The notes under the pieces were generated by a model. The model had not been told where the DNA came from. It did not search any database and saw only the letters and a list, made by a program, of their open reading frames with translations. Below are positions 17,048-25,056 of a stretch of DNA of 64,000 bases, piece after piece. Position 1 is the stretch's first letter; the number at the start of each line of letters is the position of its first letter. Location: assembly GCA_902496665.1 (NCBI GenBank), contig CABVBU010000008.1:1-64000 (forward strand). Reading direction: 5' to 3'. This DNA comes from an uncultured Clostridium sp. Its GTDB lineage: Bacteria > Bacillota > Clostridia > Lachnospirales > Lachnospiraceae. The position numbers and the translations under genes are program-made.

Positions 17048-17073
17048 AGCGTGTAAAAGACAGTTGGAAAAAG

Positions 17074-17104
17074 CGCCTGTTCCGGTCACACAGCCGGACA
17101 GCGG
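17074..17104 (+). repeat. Hairpin between fabG and fabF
   Basis: CGCCTGTTCCGG (17074-17085) pairs imperfectly with CCGGACAGCG (17094-17103) around an eight-base loop. No T run follows, so an mRNA processing or stability role is more likely than termination. Confidence 0.45.
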
Positions 17105-17169
17105 ATGTTTCGGTTACCATCTGCGCGGGGCGTGGATGATAACATATTTAGAACAGGAGAACGAAAAGC

Positions 17170-18405
17170 ATGAGAAGAGTTGTAGTAACAGGAATGGGCG
17201 CGATCACCCCGATCGGAAACGATGTTGAGACATTCTGGAACGGATTAAAAGAGAAGAAGCTCGGATTTGGACCGATCACCTATTTTGACACGACCGATTA
17301 TAAAGCAAAGATCGCTGCGGAGGTCAAGGACTTTGAGCCGAAGGACTATATGGATCCGAAGGCGGCAAGAAGAATGGAGCGCTTCGCACAGTTTGCGGTA
17401 GCGGCATCCCGCCAGGCGCTGGAGGATTCTTCCCTCGACATGACAAAGGAAGATCCGTTCCGTGTCGGTGTCTGTGTGAGCTCTGGTATCGGAAGCTTAC
17501 AGATCATCGAGAAAGAATATAAGAAACTTCTGGAAAAAGGACCGAACCGCGTTAATCCGCTGTTAGTGCCGCTCATGATCAGCAACATGGCGGCAGGAAA
17601 CGTGTCCATCCAGTTTGGCTTAAAGGGAAAGAACATCAACGTCGTGACAGCATGCGCGTCCGGCACGAACTCCATCGGTGAGGCGATGCGTGCGATCCAG
17701 CACGGCGAGGCGGAGGTCATGGTCGCAGGCGGAACCGAGAGCTGCATTACACCGCTCGGCGTTGCGGGATTCTCCGGACTTACCGCGCTTTCCACCTCAG
17801 AAGACCCGGAGCGCGCGTCCATCCCGTTTGACCTTGAGAGAAACGGTTTCGTCATGGGCGAGGGCGCAGGCGTTGTTGTCTTGGAGGAGCTTGAGCACGC
17901 AAAGGCCCGCGGAGCGAAGATCTACGCGGAGTTAGCCGGATACGGAGCGACAGGCGATGCCTACCACATCACATCCCCGGCAGAGGACGGAAGCGGTGCC
18001 GCAAAGGCAATGGAATACGCTATTGCTGATGCGGGAATGAAGCCGGAGGACATCGATTACATCAATGCCCACGGAACTGCGACCCACCACAACGATTTAT
18101 TCGAGACAAAGGCCATCAAGCTGGCGCTTGGAGACCATGCATATAAAGTAAAGATCAACTCCACAAAGTCCATGATCGGCCACCTCTTAGGTGCTGCCGG
18201 CGGCGTTGAGTTCATCGACTGTGTAAAATCCATTGAGGACGGCTTCGTTCATGCCACAGCAGGCTTAAAAGTGGACGATCCGGAGTGTGATCTGGACTAC
18301 ACAAAGGGCGACGGCGTTTCCATGGAAGTAAAGACAGTCTTAACAAACTCTCTGGGATTCGGCGGACACAATGCGTGCCTGCTTGTCAGAAAGTTTGAGG
18401 AGTAA
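17170..18405 (+). CDS. fabF: 3-oxoacyl-ACP synthase II (KAS II)
   Basis: A 411-residue elongation condensing enzyme. Cys162 lies in VTACASGTNS, and the two catalytic histidines lie in NAHGTATHHND and KSMIGHLLGAAG. Length and motifs are those of FabF. A CAGGAG ribosome binding site precedes the ATG. The next gene begins 12 bases after the stop, so accB is translated from the same message. No FabB is present in the window. Confidence 0.96.
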   Translation: MRRVVVTGMGAITPIGNDVETFWNGLKEKKLGFGPITYFDTTDYKAKIAAEVKDFEPKDYMDPKAARRMERFAQFAVAASRQALEDSSLDMTKEDPFRVGVCVSSGIGSLQIIEKEYKKLLEKGPNRVNPLLVPLMISNMAAGNVSIQFGLKGKNINVVTACASGTNSIGEAMRAIQHGEAEVMVAGGTESCITPLGVAGFSGLTALSTSEDPERASIPFDLERNGFVMGEGAGVVVLEELEHAKARGAKIYAELAGYGATGDAYHITSPAEDGSGAAKAMEYAIADAGMKPEDIDYINAHGTATHHNDLFETKAIKLALGDHAYKVKINSTKSMIGHLLGAAGGVEFIDCVKSIEDGFVHATAGLKVDDPECDLDYTKGDGVSMEVKTVLTNSLGFGGHNACLLVRKFEE

Positions 18406-18416
18406 GGAGAACGGCA

Positions 18417-18890
18417 ATGGAAGTAAAAGAGATCATTGAGTTAATGGAAGCAATGTCTGAGAATGGCATGACCGGTTTCGAGCTTGCGGAAGGCGACTGG
18501 AAGCTGACAATGAAGAGAGAGAAAAAGGTCGTCGCGGCGGCGCAGACACCGGTCGTTATGCAGGTCCCGGGACAGACGATGATCCAGACCGCAGATGTGA
18601 CTGCTATGGAGCAGGCTTCCGGTGAGACCGGTGAAAAGAAAATGTCAGGAATCTCCGAGAAAGTGATCAGTTGTCCGCTTGTGGGGACGTTCTATTCCTC
18701 CCCGGCACCGGACGCAGAGGACTATGTAAAAGTCGGAGATACCGTGAAAAAAGGTCAGGTTATCGGAATCGTGGAAGCCATGAAGCTGATGAATGAGATT
18801 GAGAGCGAGTATGACGGAATCGTTGAGGAGATCCTTGTGAAGAACGAGGAGACCGTTGAGTACGGTCAGCCGTTATTCCGGATTCGTTAA
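18417..18890 (+). CDS. accB: Biotin carboxyl carrier protein of acetyl-CoA carboxylase
   Basis: A 157-residue protein with an N-terminal helical region, a flexible middle and a C-terminal biotinyl domain. The biotinylated lysine is Lys123 in EAMKLMNE. The linker around residues 40-75 is rich in Gln, Thr and Val rather than the usual Ala/Pro. AAGGAG precedes the ATG, 12 bases after fabF. It works with AccC and the AccD-AccA fusion encoded downstream. Confidence 0.96.
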   Translation: MEVKEIIELMEAMSENGMTGFELAEGDWKLTMKREKKVVAAAQTPVVMQVPGQTMIQTADVTAMEQASGETGEKKMSGISEKVISCPLVGTFYSSPAPDAEDYVKVGDTVKKGQVIGIVEAMKLMNEIESEYDGIVEEILVKNEETVEYGQPLFRIR

Positions 18891-18963
18891 TTATAAAGAT
18901 AACCGTTTGGCGGTCCGCGCATTGCCGCGCGGGCTGTGAAAGATTGGATAGAGGGTAAAAATC

Positions 18964-19386
18964 ATGTTAGGAATCAAAGAAATTCAGGAGATCATCCCAC
19001 ACAGACATCCGTTTCTTCTTGTGGACTGCATCGAGGAGCTGGAGCCGGGTGTGAGAGCGGTCGGATATAAATCAGTGACATACAACGAGCCATATTTCGC
19101 AGGCCATTTCCCGCAGGAGCCGGTCATGCCGGGAGTCCTGATCGTTGAGGCGCTGGCGCAGACAGGCGCTGTGGCGATCTTAAGCGTTGAGGGAAATAAG
19201 GGAAAGACCGCGTATTTCGGCGCGATGAACAATGTAAAGTTTAAAAAGAAGGTAGTTCCGGGCGACAAGCTCCGTCTGGAGTGCGAGATCATCAAGCAGA
19301 AAGGACCGGTCGGCGTTGGAAAGGCGGTTGCTACCGTGGACGGCAAAGTCGCGGTATCTGCAGAACTCACATTTATGATCGGTTAG
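18964..19386 (+). CDS. fabZ: 3-hydroxyacyl-ACP dehydratase
   Basis: A 140-residue hot-dog fold dehydratase. The catalytic His48 lies in [13 protein letters not shown] and the catalytic Glu62 in VEALAQTG; the [10 protein letters not shown] opening is typical. No FabA or FabM is present in this operon, so unsaturated fatty acid synthesis must use another route. The gap to accB contains a GC-rich hairpin. It ends 14 bases before accC. Confidence 0.95.
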   Translation: MLGIKEIQEIIPHRHPFLLVDCIEELEPGVRAVGYKSVTYNEPYFAGHFPQEPVMPGVLIVEALAQTGAVAILSVEGNKGKTAYFGAMNNVKFKKKVVPGDKLRLECEIIKQKGPVGVGKAVATVDGKVAVSAELTFMIG

Positions 19387-19399
19387 GACTGGTGAAGAG

Positions 19400-20755
19400 A
19401 TGTTTCAGAAGATTTTAATCGCAAACCGCGGCGAGATCGCCGTTCGGATCATCCGGGCATGCCGGGAGATGGGGATCAAGACGGTTGCCGTCTACTCCGA
19501 GGCAGACCGGGATGCGCTGCACACACTTCTTGCGGACGAGGCGATCTGTATCGGACCGGCGCCGTCCACGGAGAGCTATCTCGATATGGAGCGGATCCTG
19601 ACCGCATGCGTTGTCATGAAGGCGGATGCCATCCATCCGGGCTTCGGATTTTTGTCCGAGAATGCCCGCTTCGCGGAGCTCTGTGAAAAGTGTAATATCC
19701 GCTTTATCGGACCGTCCGCTGAGATCATTAACAAGATGGGAAATAAGTCCGAGGCGAGAAAGACTATGATGGCGGCGGGCGTTCCGGTGGTTCCGGGAAG
19801 CAAAGAGCCGGTCTACACCGTGGAGGAAGGTCTTAAGACCGCGAAAGAGGTCGGTTTTCCGGTGATGATCAAGGCATCCAGCGGCGGCGGTGGAAAGGGA
19901 ATGCGCGTTTCGAGGTCTGAGGAAGATTTCGAGGCGAATTTCTTAAATGCCCAGATGGAATCCGTCAAGGGCTTTTCCGATAATACCATGTATATCGAGC
20001 GGTTTGTGGAGAATCCGCGCCACATCGAGTTCCAGATCTTAGGCGACCGTTACGGAAATGTGGTCCATCTCGGTGAGCGCGACTGCTCGATCCAGAGAAG
20101 ACACCAGAAGGTGCTTGAGGAGTCTCCGTCCGCGGCGATCTCCGGGGAGCTCCGGAAGAAGATGGGTGAGACGGCGGTCCGGGCGGCGAAGGCGGTCGGA
20201 TACGAGAATGCGGGAACCATCGAGTTCCTTTTAGATAAAGATAAAAATTTCTATTTCATGGAAATGAACACGAGGATTCAGGTGGAGCATCCGGTGACGG
20301 AGGCGGTCACGGACATGGACCTCATCAAAGAGCAGATCAGGATCGCGGCGGGGGAACCGCTCTCCGTGAGCCAAGAAGACATTAGGATCTCCGGTCATGC
20401 CATCGAGTGCAGGATCAACGCGGAGAACCCGGAGAAGAATTTTATGCCATGTCCGGGCATGATCACGGATATCCATCTTCCGGGCGGCCGGGGAGTCCGT
20501 GTGGACACAGCGGTCTACAACAATTACCGGATCCCGCCGAACTATGATTCTATGATCTTAAAGCTGATCGTGCGGGACAAGGACCGGGAGTCTGCCATCG
20601 CGAAGATGCGGAGCGCCCTTGGAGAGCTTGTCATCGAGGGAATCAATACGAACCTGGATTTCCAGTATGATATTTTAAGCGATCCGGATTTTCAGGCGGG
20701 AAATGTGGATACAAACTTCATTCCGTCACATTTTCCGGAGTACACCAAAGAATAG
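19400..20755 (+). CDS. accC: Biotin carboxylase
   Basis: A 451-residue ATP-grasp enzyme that carboxylates biotin on AccB using bicarbonate. The opening KILIANRGEIAVRIIRA, the glycine-rich ATP loop KASSGGGGKGMR, the ERDCSIQRRHQK region, and MEMNTRIQVEHPVTE are all intact. Length is normal. It is preceded by a GAAGAGATG start region and followed by two strong hairpins before accDA. Confidence 0.97.
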   Translation: MFQKILIANRGEIAVRIIRACREMGIKTVAVYSEADRDALHTLLADEAICIGPAPSTESYLDMERILTACVVMKADAIHPGFGFLSENARFAELCEKCNIRFIGPSAEIINKMGNKSEARKTMMAAGVPVVPGSKEPVYTVEEGLKTAKEVGFPVMIKASSGGGGKGMRVSRSEEDFEANFLNAQMESVKGFSDNTMYIERFVENPRHIEFQILGDRYGNVVHLGERDCSIQRRHQKVLEESPSAAISGELRKKMGETAVRAAKAVGYENAGTIEFLLDKDKNFYFMEMNTRIQVEHPVTEAVTDMDLIKEQIRIAAGEPLSVSQEDIRISGHAIECRINAENPEKNFMPCPGMITDIHLPGGRGVRVDTAVYNNYRIPPNYDSMILKLIVRDKDRESAIAKMRSALGELVIEGINTNLDFQYDILSDPDFQAGNVDTNFIPSHFPEYTKE

Positions 20756-20783
20756 ATGATACCAGTTCAGCTATGCACAGAGT

Positions 20784-20834
20784 CAGACAAAAAAAGGCGT
20801 TGCAAGCTCGCTTGCATAAGCATTTTTTTGTCTG
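20784..20834 (+). repeat. First hairpin between accC and accDA
   Basis: CAGACAAAAAAA (20784-20795) pairs perfectly with TTTTTTTGTCTG (20823-20834), with an inner TGCAAGC/GCTTGCA stem. The T run lies inside the 3' arm, so it may terminate part of the transcripts ahead of accDA. Confidence 0.6.
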
Positions 20835-20860
20835 GCGATGTATATGCGGAACGCCACGAG

Positions 20861-20893
20861 CTTCTTGTTTTCATGGAACATGAAAACAAGAAG
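20861..20893 (+). repeat. Second hairpin between accC and accDA
   Basis: CTTCTTGTTTTCATG (20861-20875) and CATGAAAACAAGAAG (20879-20893) form a perfect 15-bp stem with a three-base loop, 27 bases after the first hairpin. No T run follows. The pair may be an RNase processing or mRNA protection site. Confidence 0.65.
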
Positions 20894-20944
20894 ACTGCAT
20901 GGCTGAACGTGCAATTTCCATAGTCTTGAAAGGAGCTTTTATAT

Positions 20945-22729
20945 ATGCTAAGGGATATGTTTAAAAAAACATATACGAAGATCGATATGAAATACCGTGC
21001 GGGAGAAAAGGAATCTGCCAGAACGGCAGAGGAGGACGCGCCGGTGATTCCTGCCGGGCTGTGGAAAAAGTGCAATAAATGCGGAAAGCCGATCTACACG
21101 GACGATGTAAGGGCGAACTTTTATATCTGCCCGAAGTGCGGCGGATACTTCCGTGTCCATGCGTACCGCCGGATTGAGATGATCGCGGATGAGGGAAGCT
21201 TTGAGGAGTGGGACAAGTTCATGCAGGTCTCCAATCCGTTAAACTTTCCAGGATATGAGAAGAAGCTTGCGGCAGCCCGTGAAAAATCACAGCTCAATGA
21301 GGCCATCGTTACCGGAACATGCACGATCCACGGACAGAAGACCGTTGTCGGTGTCTGCGATGCGAGATTTTTGATGAGCAGCATGGGCCACAATGTGGGA
21401 GAAAAGATCACGAGAGCCGTGGAGCGCGCCACAAAGGAAAAGCTTCCGGTGATCCTTTTCGCCTGCTCCGGCGGTGCGAGAATGCAGGAGGGCATGGTTT
21501 CCCTGATGCAGATGGCAAAGACTTCCGCGGCTTTAAAGAGACATCACGAGGCGGGACAGCTTTATGTGAGCGTCCTGACGGACCCGACAACGGGTGGCGT
21601 TACGGCAAGCTTCGCAATGTTGGGAGACATCATCCTCGCGGAGCCGGGGGCACTTATCGGATTTGCGGGTCCCCGTGTCATCGAGCAGACCATCGGGCAG
21701 AAGCTGCCGGAAGGTTTCCAGAGAGCGGAGTTCCTTGTGGAGCACGGATTTGTCGATAAGATCGTGAAGCGCGAGGAATTGAAAGAGACTCTGGCGATGA
21801 TCTTAAAGCTTCATAAGAAGCCGGAGAGCGGCTGTCTTGCGGACTGGAAAACGGAAAACACAGTTGACAGGGCGGCTTTTGAGGAAAAAGAGCAGGAGTC
21901 TTCTGCGAAGAGAGGGCATCATGGTTCCGGAAAGGCAGCAGGAGCGATCCGCAGCGCATGGGATTCCGTCCTGCTTTCCAGAAAAGCGGACCGCCCGGTG
22001 GCTACGGACTATATCCATGCGATTTTTGACGATTTCATGGAATTTCACGGAGACCGTTACTGCAAAGATGATGGTGCCATCGTCGGTGGAATTGCGTCCT
22101 TCCATGGAATGCCTGTGACAGTGATCGGCCAGGAAAAGGGAAAAAACACAAAGGACAATATCAAGCGCAACTTCGGAATGCCGTCTCCGGATGGATACCG
22201 GAAGGCGCTGCGCCTTATGAAACAGGCGGAGACCTTTGGACGCCCGATCGTGTGCTTTGTAGATACCCCAGGAGCCTTCTGCGGGCTGGAAGCTGAGGAA
22301 CGCGGACAGGGAGAGGCGATTGCGAGAAACCTCTTCGAGATGTCTGACCTTACGGTTCCGATGCTCTCCATCGTGATCGGAGAGGGCGGAAGCGGCGGAG
22401 CACTTGCCATGGCTGTGGCGAACGAGGTCTGGATGATGGAGAATGCGGTGTACTCTGTTCTCTCCCCGGAAGGTTTTGCGTCGATCCTCTGGAAGGACAG
22501 CAAACGCGCCGATGAGGCGGCGCGGGTCATGAAGATGACCGCGGCGGAATTAAAGGAGCTTGGAATTATCGAGCGCGTGATCCCGGAGCCGGAACCGGCA
22601 GACCCGGAGACACTTCCGGAGATCGCGAAGACCATGGAGAACGCCATGGAGGAGTTCTTTGAGGCTTGGACACAGCTTGACGGGAAGACGTTAGTGGAGC
22701 GCCGGTATGAGAGATTCCGGAAATTTTAG
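20945..22729 (+). CDS. accDA: Acetyl-CoA carboxylase carboxyltransferase, fused beta-alpha subunits
   Basis: A 594-residue fusion of both carboxyltransferase subunits, which transfer the carboxyl group from biotin to acetyl-CoA. Residues 1 to about 285 match AccD, with a four-cysteine zinc ribbon (CNKC and CPKC, near 43-65) and the crotonase-type core with [11 protein letters not shown] and [17 protein letters not shown] charged linker of about 45 residues follows, then AccA from about residue 335, with the FHGDR region, VDTPGAFCG and [10 protein letters not shown]. There is no stop or frameshift between the halves. AAAGGAG precedes the ATG. In most bacteria the two are separate genes; fusion fixes their ratio. 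Confidence 0.95.
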   Translation: MLRDMFKKTYTKIDMKYRAGEKESARTAEEDAPVIPAGLWKKCNKCGKPIYTDDVRANFYICPKCGGYFRVHAYRRIEMIADEGSFEEWDKFMQVSNPLNFPGYEKKLAAAREKSQLNEAIVTGTCTIHGQKTVVGVCDARFLMSSMGHNVGEKITRAVERATKEKLPVILFACSGGARMQEGMVSLMQMAKTSAALKRHHEAGQLYVSVLTDPTTGGVTASFAMLGDIILAEPGALIGFAGPRVIEQTIGQKLPEGFQRAEFLVEHGFVDKIVKREELKETLAMILKLHKKPESGCLADWKTENTVDRAAFEEKEQESSAKRGHHGSGKAAGAIRSAWDSVLLSRKADRPVATDYIHAIFDDFMEFHGDRYCKDDGAIVGGIASFHGMPVTVIGQEKGKNTKDNIKRNFGMPSPDGYRKALRLMKQAETFGRPIVCFVDTPGAFCGLEAEERGQGEAIARNLFEMSDLTVPMLSIVIGEGGSGGALAMAVANEVWMMENAVYSVLSPEGFASILWKDSKRADEAARVMKMTAAELKELGIIERVIPEPEPADPETLPEIAKTMENAMEEFFEAWTQLDGKTLVERRYERFRKF

Positions 22730-22812
22730 GCAGAGCTCCAGCAGCGTGCCGACCAGCATCTGGTCATGTTACAGATGGAACAAATACGGGGAGTTATAAT
22801 TTAGGAGGGAAT

Positions 22813-23952
22813 ATGGAGGCAGCAATCAGTCTGAAACCATTGAAAATAGGGAATCTCGTGGCAAAACGCCCGGTGATCCAGGGAGGAATGGGCGTTGGCG
22901 TGAGTCTTTCGTCCTTGGCCGGAGCTGTCGCGAAGGCGGGCGGAATCGGAATCATTTCCACGGCCCAGATCGGATTTAAGGATCAGGATTTCGGAAAAAA
23001 TCCGATGGCGGCGAATCTGAGAGCGATCCATTCCGAACTTAAGAAAGCCAGGGAGAAAGCGCCCCAGGGGATTCTGGGCTTTAATATCATGGTCGCGACG
23101 AAGGAGTATGCGTCCTATGTGAAAGAGGCGGTGAAAGCCGGAGCGGATGTGATCATCTCCGGCGCCGGTCTCCCGATCGACATGCCGAAATTTGTCGCGG
23201 AGGCGGAGAATGAGAATGGAGGTTCTGAAAAGAAAGAGCGGCGTACCATGATTGCGCCCATCGTTTCCTCTGTGAAATCCGCTCTTGTGATCTGCAGGAT
23301 GTGGGATAGAAAGTACCACACAGCACCGGATTTCGTCGTAGTGGAAGGTCCATGCGCGGGAGGTCATCTCGGATTTTCCAGGGAACAGCTCACTGAGCTT
23401 GGAGCTGATACGGATCATGTGGCGGAAACCTTCGATGAACCGGCATATGATAAAGAGGTCCGTGGGATCATCGAGGTGGTGAAAGGCTTTGCTGAGAAGT
23501 ACAAAAAACACATTCCAGTCATCACGGCGGGCGGAATCTTCGACCACAAGGACGTTCTGCACCAGTTTGCACTTGGGGCTGAGGGCGTCCAGGCGGCGAC
23601 AAGGTTCGTGACCACCGAGGAATGTGACGCGGATATCGCGTATAAAGAGGCCTACATCAACGCGAAAGAGGAAGATATCGTGATCGTGAAGAGCCCGGTG
23701 GGAATGCCGGGGCGGGCGATCAAAAATAAGTTCCTGGAGCGCGTTTCCCAGGGACCGTTGAAAGTGGAGCGGTGCTTCCAGTGCCTGGAACACTGCAATC
23801 CGGCGACAACGCCGTACTGCATCACAAAGGCGCTGATCAATGCGGCGGAAGGCAGGATCGATGAGGCGCTGCTGTTCTGCGGAAGCAACGCGTACCGGTG
23901 TGAGAAGATGGAGACGGTGCCGGAGGTTATGGCGGCGCTGTGCGGAGAGTAA
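22813..23952 (+). CDS. Nitronate monooxygenase-like flavoprotein
   Basis: A 379-residue TIM-barrel flavoprotein of the nitronate monooxygenase/FabK superfamily, longer than FabK because of a cysteine-rich C-terminal extension (CFQCLEHCNP and CITKALINAA). The N-terminal VIQGGMGVGVS, GPCAGGHLGF, and ITAGGIFDHKDV match the FMN-binding core. It lies 83 bases after accDA behind AGGAGGG, so it is probably the last gene of the fab transcript. It could be a detoxifying nitronate monooxygenase or a second enoyl reductase; the sequence does not decide. Confidence 0.8.
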   Translation: MEAAISLKPLKIGNLVAKRPVIQGGMGVGVSLSSLAGAVAKAGGIGIISTAQIGFKDQDFGKNPMAANLRAIHSELKKAREKAPQGILGFNIMVATKEYASYVKEAVKAGADVIISGAGLPIDMPKFVAEAENENGGSEKKERRTMIAPIVSSVKSALVICRMWDRKYHTAPDFVVVEGPCAGGHLGFSREQLTELGADTDHVAETFDEPAYDKEVRGIIEVVKGFAEKYKKHIPVITAGGIFDHKDVLHQFALGAEGVQAATRFVTTEECDADIAYKEAYINAKEEDIVIVKSPVGMPGRAIKNKFLERVSQGPLKVERCFQCLEHCNPATTPYCITKALINAAEGRIDEALLFCGSNAYRCEKMETVPEVMAALCGE

Positions 23953-24035
23953 AAAACTCAGAGAGGCTGTTGTGCAGATCTTGTGAAGCAGCCAGAATAT
24001 AAATTTTTAAGGAAGCAGTTTCATAAAGTTCATAG

Positions 24036-24148
24036 ATCCCGTATTTCTGTCATAAGATAAAGAAATTCAGGTGGTGGTTTGGTGTATCTGTGCTTCGAGT
24101 GCAGGCAGCCGAAACGTCACCGACTTTGACAGAAGTGCGGGATTTTTT
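24036..24148 (+). terminator. Elongated hairpin with T run, end of the fab operon and leader of spmA
   Basis: A continuous 17-bp stem (24036-24052 with 24127-24143, two G-T pairs) is followed by six T residues. The 74-base loop folds further: GGTG/CACC, GTTTGG/CCGAAAC and CTGTGC/GTGCAG around TTCGA. It should end the fab operon. Because the T run abuts the spmA start, it may also act on spmA. Confidence 0.65.
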
Positions 24149-24799
24149 ATGTTAAATATGCTCTGGGCAGGAATGATGGCGGCCGGGATCTTCTGGGCGG
24201 CGTTTCATGGAAATATGGGGGAGGTGACGAACGGGCTGCTGGACTCGGCGAAGGAGGCGGTGACCCTGGGAGTCACGATGCTGGGGATCATGTCGTTCTG
24301 GTGCGGGATCTTAAAGATTGGGGAGCGGGCGGGACTCATCGAGGCGATGACAGAGAAGATGCGTCCGGTGATCCGGTTTCTCTTTCCAAATCTCCCGGAC
24401 GGGCATCCGGCAGGGAAATATATCGCGACAAATATGATCGCGAACATGCTGGGACTCGGCTGGGCGGCGACACCGGCGGGATTGAAGGCGATGGAGGAGT
24501 TGGGAAAGCTGGAGGAAGAGCGTCGGGCGGAAAAAGCACCGGATAAGAGGAAAAACACGGCTGGGCAGAGCAGTCTGGCCAGACAGTCAGGCACTGCCAG
24601 CAATGAGATGTGCACGTTCCTGATCGTAAATATCTCCTCACTCCAGCTCATCCCCATCAACATGATCGCCTACCGCAGCCAATACGGCAGTGTCAGTCCG
24701 GCGGCTATCGCAGGACCGGCGCTGTTGGCAACGATCGCCAGCACGGCGGCGGGAATCGTGTTCTGCAAGGTCATGGACCGGAAAAACGTTGATTTTTGA
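24149..24799 (+). CDS. spmA: Spore maturation protein A
   Basis: A 216-residue membrane protein with the nucleoside-recognition (Gate) domain of SpmA, which with SpmB affects core dehydration of spores in Bacillus. The opening MLNMLWAGMM, MGEVTNGLLDSAKEAV, and NMIANMLGLGWAATPAGLKAM are characteristic. A charged insert of about 30 residues lies near 120-150. The start is placed at the ATG after the terminator T run; no good ribosome binding site is visible, and a GTG at 24071 is an alternative. Its usual neighbour spmB is about 26 kb downstream. The 3' end of the gene contains the promoter of the next operon. Confidence 0.88.
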   Translation: MLNMLWAGMMAAGIFWAAFHGNMGEVTNGLLDSAKEAVTLGVTMLGIMSFWCGILKIGERAGLIEAMTEKMRPVIRFLFPNLPDGHPAGKYIATNMIANMLGLGWAATPAGLKAMEELGKLEEERRAEKAPDKRKNTAGQSSLARQSGTASNEMCTFLIVNISSLQLIPINMIAYRSQYGSVSPAAIAGPALLATIASTAAGIVFCKVMDRKNVDF

Positions 24800-24817
24800 A
24801 AAAAAGTCTACTATAAT
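24789..24817 (+). promoter_or_regulatory. Promoter of the nickel/peptide-type ABC operon
   Basis: TTGATT (24789-24794) and a perfect TATAAT (24812-24817) with a 17-base spacer overlap the end of spmA. Transcription should start near 24824, giving a leader of about 230 bases. Confidence 0.7.
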
Positions 24818-24823
24818 ATTACT

Positions 24824-24997
24824 ATTATGTGGCTGAAGCCCATACTCATAAAAGAGTCCCCCGCCCAAGGCGGTTTAAACCGAGAAATATTTACTGCCAC
24901 ATGGCATCGGAGTCAGATGCACAGTCTATAGAGACAAATAATACAATACCAGGAAGGTTGATGCATACAGAAAGTATGCCTCTTTCTGGTATTTTTA
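24824..24997 (+). promoter_or_regulatory. Structured leader with terminator, candidate riboswitch or attenuator
   Basis: ATGTGGC (24827-24833) pairs with GCCACAT (24896-24902), closing a domain that holds ACTC/GAGT (24844-24857), CCGCC/GGCGG (24861-24873) and the self-complementary GGTTTAAACC. About 40 bases later a strong terminator follows: AATACCAG (24945-24952) with CTGGTATT (24986-24993), inner stem GCATAC/GTATGC, then five T residues. This is the layout of a riboswitch, 60 bases ahead of the start codon. I could not match it to a known class. GAAGCCCA plus a hairpin also recalls the right ends of IS200/IS605 elements, so a remnant is the alternative. Confidence 0.5.
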
Positions 24998-25056
24998 GTT
25001 GTGTGAGGCTTTGGATATTTTTAGGTACTAAAAAACATAGAAACGGGGATAAATTC

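Noticed and set aside
22801..23793. A 330-codon minus-strand open frame over the nitronate monooxygenase-like gene
   Set aside because: It mirrors a conserved gene over its whole length, with His/Arg-rich composition typical of antisense frames.
24824..24997. Cobalamin or other known riboswitch upstream of the ABC operon
   Set aside because: The string GCCAC recalls the B12 element, but the rest of that consensus is missing. NiCo, TPP, SAM, THF and fluoride consensus motifs were also not found, so the class is left open.
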